A DNA stretch of 64,000 bases from Chryseobacterium camelliae (GCF_027920545.1 NZ_CP115859.1:3007001-3071000), one strand, 5' to 3'. Counted from the stretch's first letter, positions 53,883 through 62,436 are shown. Notes: generated by a model not told the origin, from the letters alone. Made by a program: numbers and translations.

Positions 53883-54608
53883 ATGATAATACTAGGATCT
53901 AATTCTGAAGTGGCACAGGCATTTGTGGAAAAAGCATTGCAGGAAGGTGAAAAGTTTGAAAAAATCTATCTTTTTACTTCAAGCAGGGAGACAACGGAGC
54001 GGTTTGCAAGGCATATTGATGTTAAATTTCTGCAACAGTCTGAAATCATAGAATTGGATCTGACCAAAGAAATAGATTATAATACATTTGAGAACATCAA
54101 CTCAACTTTGTTATTTTGCGCGGTGGGATATTTAGGAGAAGGAACGGAAGAAGGATTGTATGATAATAAAAATACACAGCAGATTATCGAGATCAATTAC
54201 TCAAAACTGATACCGGTAATTAATTATTTTGCTCACAAATTTGAAAACAGAAGATCAGGAACGATTATCGGGCTTTCTTCAGTAGCCGGAGATCGAGGAA
54301 GACAGAGCAATTTTATTTACGGAAGTGCAAAAGCAGCCTTTACAGCCTATCTGAGCGGATTAAGAAATTATCTGTTTGATAAAAAAGTGCATGTAATGAC
54401 CATAAAGCCAGGTTTTATGGCTACTAAAATGACAGAAGGACTGCCTTTGAATCCGAAATTGACGGCCAGTCCGAAGCAGGCAGCTGAATGTATTTATAAA
54501 GCATTCAAAAAACAAAAAAATGTGACATACGTTTTACCGGTTTGGGGCGTTATTATGATGGTCATCAAGAATATTCCTGAATTTATATTTAAAAAATTAA
54601 AGCTTTAG
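53883..54608 (+). CDS. SDR family oxidoreductase, DprE2-like
   Basis: A 241-residue short-chain dehydrogenase. Cofactor motif ILGSNSEVAQAF is at residues 2-13 (GSxSxxA in place of TGxxxGxG, as in DprE2). Catalytic SSVAGDRGRQSNFIYGSAK gives Ser and the YxxxK pair, and then VHVMTIKPGFMATKM. With the DprE1-like oxidase it would reduce the 2-keto intermediate to the arabino epimer using NADH or NADPH. It begins just after the GxxExxY unit and is followed 6 bases later by the phosphatase gene. Confidence 0.87.
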   Translation: MIILGSNSEVAQAFVEKALQEGEKFEKIYLFTSSRETTERFARHIDVKFLQQSEIIELDLTKEIDYNTFENINSTLLFCAVGYLGEGTEEGLYDNKNTQQIIEINYSKLIPVINYFAHKFENRRSGTIIGLSSVAGDRGRQSNFIYGSAKAAFTAYLSGLRNYLFDKKVHVMTIKPGFMATKMTEGLPLNPKLTASPKQAAECIYKAFKKQKNVTYVLPVWGVIMMVIKNIPEFIFKKLKL

Positions 54609-54614
54609 TTGAAT

Positions 54615-55202
54615 ATGAAAAAATTGTACTGTTTTGATTTTGACGGAACACTTACCTATAAAGATACCATGTTTATGTATCTTAAATTTTACAATCCAGC
54701 AAAATACCACATACAGTTTTTAAGACATGTTCCTCTTTTTATTCTGTTGAAATTAAAGCTTGCTCAAACCGAAAAAGTGAAGAAAAGTTTTATAGGATCA
54801 ATATTAAAAGGGCAGCCACAGGAAAAAATCGAAAAGAAATCTCAACAGTTTTTTGAGCATCATTATCCTAAGATTGTAAGAGAAAATGCATTGGATTTTA
54901 TTAATAATATTGATAGAAACAATACGCAAAGTTTATTGGTAACCGCTTCATTGGATATTTGGGCTAAACCTTTTGCGAATGCATTCCAAATGCAGCTGGT
55001 TTCTACTCGTGCAGAGTTTAAAAACGGAGTTTTTACCGGAAACTTTATTGGCAAAAACTGCAACGGAAAAGAGAAACTGGAAAGGATAAAAGAAGAAATA
55101 AATAACAAAAAATACGATAAAATAATAGCTTTCGGAGATACCTCAGGAGATAAGCCAATGCTGAAATGGGCAAATGAAGGACATTACCAATTTTTTCACT
55201 AA
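54615..55202 (+). CDS. HAD-IB family phosphatase
   Basis: A 195-residue HAD phosphatase, subclass IB (phosphoserine-phosphatase-like). Motif I FDFDGTLTYKDT is at residues 6-17, motif II VTASLDIW in the middle, and motif IV FGDTSGDKPML near the end. In this cluster it could remove the 5-phosphate from polyprenyl-phosphoribose, the step done by an unrelated phosphatase in mycobacteria; this is inference from position. The ATG at 54615 is used; a TTG at 54609 gives two more residues. It overlaps no gene and is 23 bases before the PrcB-like gene. Confidence 0.85.
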   Translation: MKKLYCFDFDGTLTYKDTMFMYLKFYNPAKYHIQFLRHVPLFILLKLKLAQTEKVKKSFIGSILKGQPQEKIEKKSQQFFEHHYPKIVRENALDFINNIDRNNTQSLLVTASLDIWAKPFANAFQMQLVSTRAEFKNGVFTGNFIGKNCNGKEKLERIKEEINNKKYDKIIAFGDTSGDKPMLKWANEGHYQFFH

Positions 55203-55225
55203 TTTTGGGAGGTAAAAAGGTAAAA

Positions 55226-55693
55226 ATGAAAAGACTGCTTATTTTGGGTTGGGTTACAATCATCGGTTGTACCAGCACATCATCCCAGAAGTCATCAAAC
55301 ATGCAAACAAAAACAGAAATCCTTGCTTCCGAATCTCAAGGCGGAACAGGGACTTTGGATTTTAGCATTATTAAAAATGAACAGGAATTTCAAAAAGCTT
55401 TAAAGGGAAATTCTACAGTTTTAGTAGAAGCTGGTCAGGGTTCTACAGTGCAAACTCCGAAGTTTCCAACAGATAAAAAAGTAGTTCTTTATAATCTGGG
55501 AACTTTCAGATCCGGAGACCACAGAATTACTGAAATTAAAAATATCACGGTAAAAGAAAATGTTTTACAGATAGAAGTTCCCTATGTTGAACATGGCGGT
55601 ATGGAAATACAGGTGATCTCTAATCCTTACGTGATTTTTACAGTCCCTTCCCATTATAAATTTAACTCTATAGAAATAAAATCTTCTAAATAA
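55226..55693 (+). CDS. PrcB-like lipoprotein
   Basis: A 155-residue lipoprotein with signal MKRLLILGWVTIIGC (Cys15). The C-terminal half (KVVLYNLGTFRSGDHRI, VLQIEVPY, VISNPYVIFTVPSHY) matches the PrcB C-terminal domain, first described in a Treponema protease complex and common in Bacteroidota lipoproteins. A protease role here is not shown. The ATG at 55226 is chosen; the frame open from 55205 adds only basic residues. It is followed 2 bases later by the cysteine desulfurase gene. Confidence 0.72.
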   Translation: MKRLLILGWVTIIGCTSTSSQKSSNMQTKTEILASESQGGTGTLDFSIIKNEQEFQKALKGNSTVLVEAGQGSTVQTPKFPTDKKVVLYNLGTFRSGDHRITEIKNITVKENVLQIEVPYVEHGGMEIQVISNPYVIFTVPSHYKFNSIEIKSSK

Positions 55694-55695
55694 AA

Positions 55696-56871
55696 ATGAA
55701 CAAAGTATATCTTGATAATGCTGCAACTACGCCTCTTTCAGAAGAAGTAATTGATGCAATGGTAGCTACCATGAAAATGAATTTTGGAAACCCTTCTTCT
55801 ACACACAGTTTTGGACAGGAAGCGAAAATTCTTATCGAAAATGTCAGAAGACAGGTTGCCGATTATCTTCATGTAACTCCCGCTGAAATTATCTTTACTT
55901 CTTGCGGAACAGAGTCTAACAACATGATTATTAAATCAAGTGTTGAGCATCTTGGTGTAGAAAGAATCATCAGTTCTCCTCTGGAGCACAAATGTGTTTC
56001 TGAGAGTGTTCTGGATATGAAAAGCAGAAAAGGAGTTGAAGTAAACTATATCCGTCCGAACGAAAAAGGAGATATTGATCTTAATAAATTAGAAGAGCTT
56101 TTAAAAGCTTCAGATAAAAAGACATTGGTGACCTTGATGCATGCCAATAACGAGATTGGAAACCTGATGGATATTAAAAAAGTAGCAGAAATGTGCAAAG
56201 CTCATAATGCCCTTTTCCATTCAGATACGGTACAGACAATGGCTCATATGAATCTTGACTTCTCTGATATCCAGGTTGATTTTGCATCTTGCAGTGCCCA
56301 TAAATTCCATGGTCCGAAAGGAGTTGGTTTTGCTTTCGTAAGAAAATCAAGCGGTTTAAAAGGAATCATTACAGGAGGTCCTCAGGAAAGAAGCCTGAGA
56401 GCCGGAACAGAAAATGTAGCAGGTATTGTAGGTTTAGGAAAAGCATTAGAACTTTCCCTTGAAAATATGGAGGCTTACACCAACCATATGCAGGATGTTA
56501 AAAGCTATGCTGAAGAAAGATTGACAGCTGAAATTCCGGGAATTAAATTCAACGGAAGAAGTGCAGAGAAGGAAAACAGTCTTTATACGGTTTTAAGTGC
56601 TTTATTGCCTTATAAAAACCCTTTAATAGGACTTCAGCTGGATATGAAAGGTATTGCCGTTTCTCAGGGAAGCGCATGCTCTTCGGGAGCTTCAAAACCT
56701 TCGATGGTGATGATGATGGTATTGTCTGAAGATGAAATGGATCATTGTACACCGCTTCGTATCTCTTTCAGCCATTTAACGACTAAAGAAGATATTGATG
56801 CTCTGGTAACGGCTTTGAAAGAAATTTCAAAAGATTTCGTTATAGAAAATACAAATGTTGAGCATAGATAG
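55696..56871 (+). CDS. cysteine desulfurase, NifS/IscS family
   Basis: A 391-residue PLP enzyme that takes sulfur from cysteine for Fe-S clusters or thiolation. It opens VYLDNAATTPLSEEV. The PLP Lys is in CSAHKFHGPKGVGF, and the persulfide Cys is in the loop GSACSSGASKPS. TSCGTESNN, the HANNEIG segment and GGPQERSLRAGTENV complete the class. The GSACSSG loop length suits IscS/NifS rather than SufS. No isc scaffold gene is adjacent; thioredoxin follows 84 bases later. It is probably the end of the preceding operon. Confidence 0.92.
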   Translation: MNKVYLDNAATTPLSEEVIDAMVATMKMNFGNPSSTHSFGQEAKILIENVRRQVADYLHVTPAEIIFTSCGTESNNMIIKSSVEHLGVERIISSPLEHKCVSESVLDMKSRKGVEVNYIRPNEKGDIDLNKLEELLKASDKKTLVTLMHANNEIGNLMDIKKVAEMCKAHNALFHSDTVQTMAHMNLDFSDIQVDFASCSAHKFHGPKGVGFAFVRKSSGLKGIITGGPQERSLRAGTENVAGIVGLGKALELSLENMEAYTNHMQDVKSYAEERLTAEIPGIKFNGRSAEKENSLYTVLSALLPYKNPLIGLQLDMKGIAVSQGSACSSGASKPSMVMMMVLSEDEMDHCTPLRISFSHLTTKEDIDALVTALKEISKDFVIENTNVEHR

Positions 56872-56955
56872 GTCTATTACTCAAAAAGCGTAATTTTGAC
56901 TATTCAATTGAAGAATTAAAAAAGAATAATATTAATTAAAATAAAAGAAACAAAA

Positions 56956-57273
56956 ATGGCTTTAGAAATTACAGATAGCTCATTTCAGGACACGGTTTTA
57001 AACTCAGACAAGCCGGTATTAGTAGACTTTTGGGCAGTATGGTGCGGACCATGCAGAACATTAGGACCAATCATCGAAGAAGTTGCAACAGATTTCGAAG
57101 GAAAAGCAGTAGTTGGAAAAGTAGACGTAGACAACAACCAGGAAATTTCTATGCAATACGGGATCAGAAATATCCCTACTGTTTTGATTTTTAAAAACGG
57201 TGAAGTAGTGGACAAATTGGTAGGAGTAGCTCCAAAAGAAGTTATCGCTGAAAAATTAAGTGCACACTTATAA
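56956..57273 (+). CDS. trxA: thioredoxin
   Basis: A 105-residue cytosolic thioredoxin. The active site is WAVWCGPCR (residues about 27-35), with a central Pro in RNIPTVLIFK and the usual GVAPKEVIAEKL end. It has no signal peptide. Val replaces the more usual Glu/Pro before WCGPC. It provides reducing power for enzymes such as ribonucleotide reductase. A terminator follows at 57296. Confidence 0.94.
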   Translation: MALEITDSSFQDTVLNSDKPVLVDFWAVWCGPCRTLGPIIEEVATDFEGKAVVGKVDVDNNQEISMQYGIRNIPTVLIFKNGEVVDKLVGVAPKEVIAEKLSAHL

Positions 57274-57295
57274 AAAAATAACTTTGATAATGAAT

Positions 57296-57323
57296 GCCTT
57301 CCATTTTTGGGAGGCTTTTTTTG
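57296..57323 (+). terminator. trxA terminator
   Basis: GCCTTCC/GGGAGGC stem (one T-G pair) with a 6-base loop, then seven T. Confidence 0.8.
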
Positions 57324-57331
57324 AAAAATAA

Positions 57332-57362
57332 TTTGCAGGTAAGGAAAAAAGTTGTAGTTTTG
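57332..57362 (+). promoter_or_regulatory. promoter of the tRNA-Asp array
   Basis: TTTG (57332-57335) and TAGTTTTG (57355-57362) are spaced 19 bases, an excellent flavobacterial promoter. It lies 37 bases before the first tRNA-Asp. Confidence 0.8.
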
Positions 57363-57399
57363 CAATCACAAAAAAGAAACGAAGTTCTTTAGGGAAAAT

Positions 57400-57473
57400 G
57401 ATCCGGTAGTTCAGCTGGTTAGAATGCCGCCCTGTCACGGCGGAGGTCGCGGGTTCGAGTCCCGTCCGGATCG
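57400..57473 (+). tRNA. tRNA-Asp (GTC), copy 1
   Basis: Acceptor GATCCGG/CCGGATC, anticodon stem CCGCC/GGCGG with loop CTGTCAC (anticodon GTC), T-arm GGGTTCGAGTCCC. It is the first of four identical 74-base copies. Confidence 0.96.
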
Positions 57474-57505
57474 CAAAAGTTTTTTTTCAATTTCTTTAAA
57501 AAATT

Positions 57506-57579
57506 GATCCGGTAGTTCAGCTGGTTAGAATGCCGCCCTGTCACGGCGGAGGTCGCGGGTTCGAGTCCCGTCCGGATCG
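57506..57579 (+). tRNA. tRNA-Asp (GTC), copy 2
   Basis: Identical to copy 1. The spacer before it (32 bases) is T-rich and carries CAATTTCTTTAAAAAATT, which recurs in all the spacers. Confidence 0.96.
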
Positions 57580-57609
57580 CAGAAGTTTTCTCAATTTCTT
57601 TAAAAAATT

Positions 57610-57683
57610 GATCCGGTAGTTCAGCTGGTTAGAATGCCGCCCTGTCACGGCGGAGGTCGCGGGTTCGAGTCCCGTCCGGATCG
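57610..57683 (+). tRNA. tRNA-Asp (GTC), copy 3
   Basis: Identical to copy 1. The spacer before it is 30 bases and differs from the others by a short T/C indel. Confidence 0.96.
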
Positions 57684-57715
57684 CAGAAGTTTTCTTTCAA
57701 TTTCTTTAAAAAATT

Positions 57716-57789
57716 GATCCGGTAGTTCAGCTGGTTAGAATGCCGCCCTGTCACGGCGGAGGTCGCGGGTTCGAGTCCCGTCCGGATCG
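57716..57789 (+). tRNA. tRNA-Asp (GTC), copy 4
   Basis: Identical to copy 1. It is the last of the array and is followed by a terminator. Confidence 0.96.
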
Positions 57790-57798
57790 CAAAAATTT

Positions 57799-57838
57799 AA
57801 AGCTATAAACATTGTTTATAGCTTTTGTTTTTTTTTTA
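57799..57838 (+). terminator. terminator of the tRNA-Asp array
   Basis: Perfect 12-base stem AAAGCTATAAAC/GTTTATAGCTTT with a 3-base loop, followed by a long T-run. Confidence 0.9.
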
Positions 57839-58002
57839 CTCAATTTTTTTCTCAGGGAAGTTCGCCCATTTTAAATTTTACTGATCATTTTTATTGAGGT
57901 TTGTAATTTGGCTTTCAATTCAATAAGTATTTTTCTTATTTTTATAATTCATTAGGTCTGATATTTGTATTGAGTAGCCCAACTAAATGACGAATTTTAT
58001 TT

Positions 58003-59043
58003 ATGAAAAAAAACACAACCTTGAAAAAATCATTTTTATACACCTTATTCTTTGCATTGCTTCTGGTTTCATGTAAAAAAGAAATTGAAAAAGTAAGTGA
58101 TGTGATTCAGGGGACTGCCGATTCTATAACGGAAGAAGCTCCGGTTGCGGAACAGGATTCCGTGGAAAAAGAGCCTGTAGTTCAAAAAGAATCTATGCCT
58201 CCGGTTATGCAGGAAGATGGTTTCTATAATGCTTTTATTTTCCCGAAAGATAAAAAACTGAAAGATTCTTTGTTTTCTGTTTTTAATAAAAAATATACTG
58301 AAAAAGAGCGTTATGCCATTTTCGCTTTAAACAGGCTGGATTCAAAAAATAAATGGAATGCGGATACCCTAGTTGTTCCTGCCAAAATAGACACTACATT
58401 GATGGAATATTCGCCGTTTCCTATGCAATTGGATGTATTGAGTCCGGTGAAAAAGTTTGTGGTTTTCTCATATCCTATTCAGGCTTACGGAGTGTATTCA
58501 AACGGAAGTCTGGTAAAATGGGGTCCGACAAGTATGGGGAAAAAAGCGGCGCAGACCAAGAGAGGGCTTACGTTTGCCAATTGGAAAAAGAAACTTGCCA
58601 TTTCCACGGTTGACAGTGAATGGAAGTTGCCCTATAATTTTAATATTTTTAATACAGACGGAATAGGGTGGCATCAATATGATCTTCCCGGTTATCCAGC
58701 GTCACATTCATGCCTGAGATTATTGTTAAAAGATGCACAGTGGCTTTATTCTTACGCAGATACTTGGGTTTTAAATCCCGGTGGTGCCACGACGAAAGCA
58801 AGAGGCACGGCGGTATTGGTATACGGAGATTATAAGTGGGGTGGAAGAAAACCATGGAGAAAACTACTGAACGATCCTAATGCCAATAATATTTCAGTAG
58901 AGGAGATGACAAAGATGATCGAACCGAATATCGAGAAAATAATAAAAGAACAGGATAATAGACAAGTCGTAGTAGATTCCATTAAAGCTGCAAAAGCCGT
59001 ATTGGAGCAGATGCCGGAAAATCCCAAAACGGAAGTTCCCTAA
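58003..59043 (+). CDS. L,D-transpeptidase (YkuD)-like lipoprotein
   Basis: A 346-residue envelope lipoprotein with a signal ending LLLVSC (about Cys24). A charged spacer (30-75) is followed by a YkuD-like catalytic region (about 150-270): VFSYPIQAYGVYSNGSLVKW, then IGWHQYDLPGYPASHSCLRLL. His224 and Cys237 are the expected active-site residues. The usual S/T-H-G-C-hydrophobic-R motif reads SHSCLR, with Ser236 in place of Gly. It should form 3-3 cross-links or attach lipoprotein to peptidoglycan, if active. It stops one base before the convergent gene on the other strand. Confidence 0.87.
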   Translation: MKKNTTLKKSFLYTLFFALLLVSCKKEIEKVSDVIQGTADSITEEAPVAEQDSVEKEPVVQKESMPPVMQEDGFYNAFIFPKDKKLKDSLFSVFNKKYTEKERYAIFALNRLDSKNKWNADTLVVPAKIDTTLMEYSPFPMQLDVLSPVKKFVVFSYPIQAYGVYSNGSLVKWGPTSMGKKAAQTKRGLTFANWKKKLAISTVDSEWKLPYNFNIFNTDGIGWHQYDLPGYPASHSCLRLLLKDAQWLYSYADTWVLNPGGATTKARGTAVLVYGDYKWGGRKPWRKLLNDPNANNISVEEMTKMIEPNIEKIIKEQDNRQVVVDSIKAAKAVLEQMPENPKTEVP

Positions 59044-59568
59044 TTAATCTGTTTTTTCAAACTGCAGAGTAGATTCTTCTGCAAATCTTCTGAGTTTTTG
59101 TATTTCTTCTTTGCCTTTATATTGACCAAATCTTGCTGCGGCATAAGTAAGTGCAAGACAAAACAGCATCACAAAAGAAGCATTAAGAGCCCATGGAAAT
59201 TCATGGCTGTTGATCTGGTTTTCTACATAATGCATGGTGAAAAAAGTCATCCAAAGAATTGAAAAGGAAAAATATAAAAACATAAAGAAGGTCCAGACTG
59301 CAGAACTCGGTCCGAAAATGCCTCGTATTGCAGTTTTTTCGTCTTCAATTTCTATTCTTAAAGACAGTCTCGGTTTCCAGTAATTGTCATATTTTGTTTC
59401 TACCCAAATGGTAGCGACTTCATGATTAACGTTTCCTGAAAACTCATCTTTGTGCTCTGTAAGGTACTTTTTCAGATTCTGAGCATATTCTTCTTTGCTG
59501 AGATGAGCAAACATTTTAAATCTTGGCCTGCTTCTTATTTTGTCTAAAGTGGTTTCTTCGGTATTCAT
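59044..59568 (-). CDS. hypothetical two-helix membrane protein
   Basis: A 174-residue protein I do not recognise. Residues 1-85 are soluble, with a conserved-looking FKMFAHLSKEEYAQNLKKYL and a beta region ending RIEIEDEKTAIRGIFGPSSAVW. Two hydrophobic helices follow (about 87-110 and 124-148), then a charged tail. There is no signal peptide, so it is probably in the inner membrane with the soluble part in the cytosol. It starts 2 bases after the stop of the aspartyl protease gene, so it belongs to that operon. Function unknown. Confidence 0.7.
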   Translation of the reverse strand: MNTEETTLDKIRSRPRFKMFAHLSKEEYAQNLKKYLTEHKDEFSGNVNHEVATIWVETKYDNYWKPRLSLRIEIEDEKTAIRGIFGPSSAVWTFFMFLYFSFSILWMTFFTMHYVENQINSHEFPWALNASFVMLFCLALTYAAARFGQYKGKEEIQKLRRFAEESTLQFEKTD

Positions 59569-59569
59569 A

Positions 59570-60895
59570 TTATTCTTGATAGGGGATTGGGTCTTCTAAG
59601 CTGAAACTTAAGGTCATTTCCTGGTTTTTTCTTTCAATCTGCATATTAATTGTCTTTCCTTCTTCAGACTTCATCATTTCCATTATTTTTTCCATCGTCA
59701 TATCTACTGTTTTTCTTCCATTGATGCTGATCAGTTTATCATCTTTTTTCAGTCCTGCTTTGTAGGCCGGAGAATCTTTTCTTACACCAGCTATTGCGAA
59801 AATAGGCTTCAAGACGAAGTTGTATTGTAGTGTGTTGTTGATGACCTGAATGCCTCCGGAAGGATTTTCCTTATTGGTTGTGGGAAGATTTACGATATCT
59901 TTCGACCATTCCATACCATCTTGCCGGAAATCAAGGCCGCTCATATTAAAATGAAAAGGATCATTAAAATTTCGGTTTTTTCTGAGATATATTTTTTTAT
60001 TGGCATAATCGAATGCAACGGTAAATCGTCTTAAAATATCGCCGCCAATAGAACCTTTCCTGTTTTCAACCAGGCTGACATATTGAATTGAATATTCGTC
60101 AGGCATTGCCGTAAGAGGTTTTTCAAATTTAAAATTACCTAAATATAAATTGTGAATTCTGCTTCTTTTGCCATAGATGTCTCCATTAAATCCTCTTCCC
60201 AAAAAATCATCAATATTAGGCCGGTTATAAACGAAATTTTTAATTAAAGTGGGAAATAGCCAAATAGCATCACTGTTCCCAAGATCGATTAATAATTTAG
60301 ATTTTTTCTTTTCATTGGTCATTTCTACATCTGCAACAATGTAAGGTTTGTTTTTTTCAACAGTAATATCAAGTGCATCGAATTTTTTTATTTTTTTCTT
60401 AAATACATCTTCATCATTATAAATGGTAATTTTCTTTGATGAATAATCGATCAAAACAGGATGATTCTTAAAAAAATGATACCCGATAATCCCATTTACA
60501 GGAATCCCGATGTGAGAGGAAATATTAAAATCCTGATCTGTAATGATGAAAAGAGTGGAAGTATAGTTTACAAAGTCTTTCCCGATTCTGGCAATATTAT
60601 TGTCTGACCGGAAACCATCGATACTTGCACTGCCCCCCAATCCTGAAAATCTTATTTTTTCGAGGTTGCCAAGTTTTAATTCTTTGTTTTCAAGACTGAA
60701 AATAGAAGTTTCCGCAACTCCAGTATCCAAAAGAAAGGTTAAATCGGCACCATTTATATTGACCGGAATAAAAATCAGATTATTGATTAATTTAAAAGAA
60801 ATTATCGTTTTTTTGGTATCCTGTATTTCAAATGCATTTTGGGCATTTAGAAAAATGCTGAGCGTGATCAGTAATATCGAATACCAAAATTTCAT
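59570..60895 (-). CDS. aspartyl protease family protein with PDZ domain
   Basis: A 441-residue exported protein with signal peptide MKFWYSILLITLSIFLNAQ. Two retropepsin-like half-domains follow. The first has PVNINGADLTFLLDTGVAETSIFS with the catalytic DTG near residue 58. The second (about 190-300) has a DLGNSDAIWLF segment, DLG in place of DTG. A PDZ domain closes the protein (about 360-430, GVRKDSPAYKAGLKKDDKLISINGRK). This layout is typical of Bacteroidota periplasmic or surface proteins that may act as proteases. The second motif could be degenerate. It is followed by the two-helix membrane protein. Confidence 0.86.
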   Translation of the reverse strand: MKFWYSILLITLSIFLNAQNAFEIQDTKKTIISFKLINNLIFIPVNINGADLTFLLDTGVAETSIFSLENKELKLGNLEKIRFSGLGGSASIDGFRSDNNIARIGKDFVNYTSTLFIITDQDFNISSHIGIPVNGIIGYHFFKNHPVLIDYSSKKITIYNDEDVFKKKIKKFDALDITVEKNKPYIVADVEMTNEKKKSKLLIDLGNSDAIWLFPTLIKNFVYNRPNIDDFLGRGFNGDIYGKRSRIHNLYLGNFKFEKPLTAMPDEYSIQYVSLVENRKGSIGGDILRRFTVAFDYANKKIYLRKNRNFNDPFHFNMSGLDFRQDGMEWSKDIVNLPTTNKENPSGGIQVINNTLQYNFVLKPIFAIAGVRKDSPAYKAGLKKDDKLISINGRKTVDMTMEKIMEMMKSEEGKTINMQIERKNQEMTLSFSLEDPIPYQE

Positions 60896-60930
60896 ATTAT
60901 GAATTTAGTGAATTTTTCATTATCATAAAT

Positions 60931-60957
60931 AAAAAACATTCTCAAATATTGAGAATG
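60931..60957 (-). terminator. terminator of the carboxylesterase gene
   Basis: Minus-strand stem CATTCTCAA/TTGAGAATG with a 3-base loop, followed by T-rich sequence. Confidence 0.75.
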
Positions 60958-61005
60958 CTTGTGAATTGTTCATGATGAATAAAATATTTTTTGGATTTAC
61001 CTAAT

Positions 61006-61644
61006 TTACTTTGAGAAAAACTCCATTAAATCCATATAATTTTTCTGATTGACTCCATGTCCGCTCATATATTCCCTGAACGTGAAGTAGCAGCTCAGGT
61101 CATAAAGAAGATCGGCGGCTTTTCTTCCCCATTCTAAAGGAATCACAGAATCATCAGTTCCGTGAGAAACAAAAAAGCGTAATTTTTCCAGTTTCTTTTT
61201 ATCTTTTACGATGTCTCCCAATATTTTTTCTTCCGGATAGCTGCTTAAACAGGCCACATAATTGAACATTTCAGGATACCTTAGAGCTAAAGAGTAACAT
61301 AAAATTCCTCCCTGGCTGAAACCGCAAAGATGAATTTTGCCGTCAACAAGTCCGTAATGATTTACAATTTTTAAAATATTTTCTAAAACCGATTGTAAAG
61401 ACTCTTCAGCCTGGGGAATGTCGATGAAATTTTCAGGGTTGTTAAAGTCTATATCATACCAGGAAAAGCCTTCAAACTGAGTCGTTTTAGGAGCTCTGAA
61501 ACTCACGATGATCCATTCTTTCGGAAGTGTTTCTCTGAAGCTGAAAAGATCTTGTTCATTACTTCCGTATCCGTGCAGCATAAAAAGGATTGGTGTACTG
61601 GAAGTTATATTTTCGGGTTCTCTTACGATGTAATCTAAATTCAT
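61006..61644 (-). CDS. alpha/beta hydrolase, phospholipase/carboxylesterase type
   Basis: A 212-residue cytosolic hydrolase. ILFMLHGYGSNEQDL begins the fold and provides the oxyanion hole. The nucleophile elbow is HLCGFSQGGILCYSLAL (Ser near residue 115). Asp is in VSHGTDDSVIPLEWGR and His in YMSGHGVNQKNYMDL. The order and length match the acyl-protein thioesterase/carboxylesterase group (YtpA/EstB-like). The substrate is unknown. Its terminator is at 60931; a long upstream AT-rich region divides it from the lipoprotein gene on the other strand. Confidence 0.87.
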   Translation of the reverse strand: MNLDYIVREPENITSSTPILFMLHGYGSNEQDLFSFRETLPKEWIIVSFRAPKTTQFEGFSWYDIDFNNPENFIDIPQAEESLQSVLENILKIVNHYGLVDGKIHLCGFSQGGILCYSLALRYPEMFNYVACLSSYPEEKILGDIVKDKKKLEKLRFFVSHGTDDSVIPLEWGRKAADLLYDLSCYFTFREYMSGHGVNQKNYMDLMEFFSK

Positions 61645-61872
61645 AAGGACAAAGATAAATAATTAATCAAATGGATTGAATTGGAAATCATGATTATATA
61701 AGTAAATTAATTTTTTGAAGAGGGTATTCATCTTAGGACTATCATATTCTCTTAATATATGGCTTTTAATGATTTGATATTTTTTAGAAATCTTTGTTGG
61801 AAAATTTTCATAAAAGTTATTTTTATATTGATAAAAAGCCTATATTTGAAACATAAAAATTTATTTGGAGAA

Positions 61873-62319
61873 ATGAAGCAATTTTACAGATCAAAAAATT
61901 TACTTAGACTTTCTTATTTATTTGCTGTACTATTTTCAGTAATTGTAGTGGTTAATTCTTGTAAAAAAGACGACGATGACGAATATGTAGATCATGTTGT
62001 TCAGTTTGAAGCAAAAATAGTACCCGGCGGGACTACTGCCCCAACTCCTCCTATTAATATTTTTAAAACAATTGTTACTCAGGTGGGAACCAATCAACAG
62101 ACTCAATTTGATACTGAAGGGTTGATTTGGACAAGCGGAGAGTTTTTCGTAAACTCCAGTCAATCACAATTAAACTTGGCGGCTAATGCGGATCTTCCTA
62201 ATGCTGATTCTAAGCTGACTGTAACGATCTGGATCGACGGAGAAGTTGCAGAAACAGCCACAGTAACAGGAAACGGAATTAAGAGTGTTTCTGTTGCGCA
62301 TAGTTTCCTTGAATTATAA
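61873..62319 (+). CDS. small lipoprotein of unknown function
   Basis: A 148-residue lipoprotein with the signal RLSYLFAVLFSVIVVVNSC, followed by a run of charged residues (KKDDDDE) as is usual for surface lipoproteins in this phylum. The mature part is beta-rich (VVQFEAKIVPGGT, LTVTIWIDGEVAETATVTG) and resembles one Ig-like or PKD-type fold; the family is not recognised. I start at ATG 61873, which follows GGAG. An earlier ATG at 61759 would put a lysine-rich extension before the signal, which is unlikely. Confidence 0.72.
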   Translation: MKQFYRSKNLLRLSYLFAVLFSVIVVVNSCKKDDDDEYVDHVVQFEAKIVPGGTTAPTPPINIFKTIVTQVGTNQQTQFDTEGLIWTSGEFFVNSSQSQLNLAANADLPNADSKLTVTIWIDGEVAETATVTGNGIKSVSVAHSFLEL

Positions 62320-62344
62320 AAACAAGAACGTTTATATCTAATAA

Positions 62345-62372
62345 AAACCACCAATTTTGGTGGTTTTTTTTG
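62345..62372 (+). terminator. terminator of the small lipoprotein gene
   Basis: AAACCACCA/TGGTGGTTT stem with a 4-base loop and eight T. Confidence 0.88.
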
Positions 62373-62402
62373 ATTTTAATAACGGATTCAGATCATATAA
62401 AA

Positions 62403-62436
62403 AGCGGCGAGATGAAATCTCGCCGCTATCTTTTTT
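62403..62436. terminator. tyrS terminator, probably bidirectional
   Basis: Perfect 11-base stem AGCGGCGAGAT/ATCTCGCCGCT, loop GAA. On the minus strand the T-run follows directly; the plus side also has T. Confidence 0.88.

Noticed and set aside
57400..57789. Regular ~105-base repetition considered as a CRISPR array
   Set aside because: The repeats are tRNA-Asp genes with near-identical spacers; CRISPR spacers are unique and repeats shorter. No cas genes are present.
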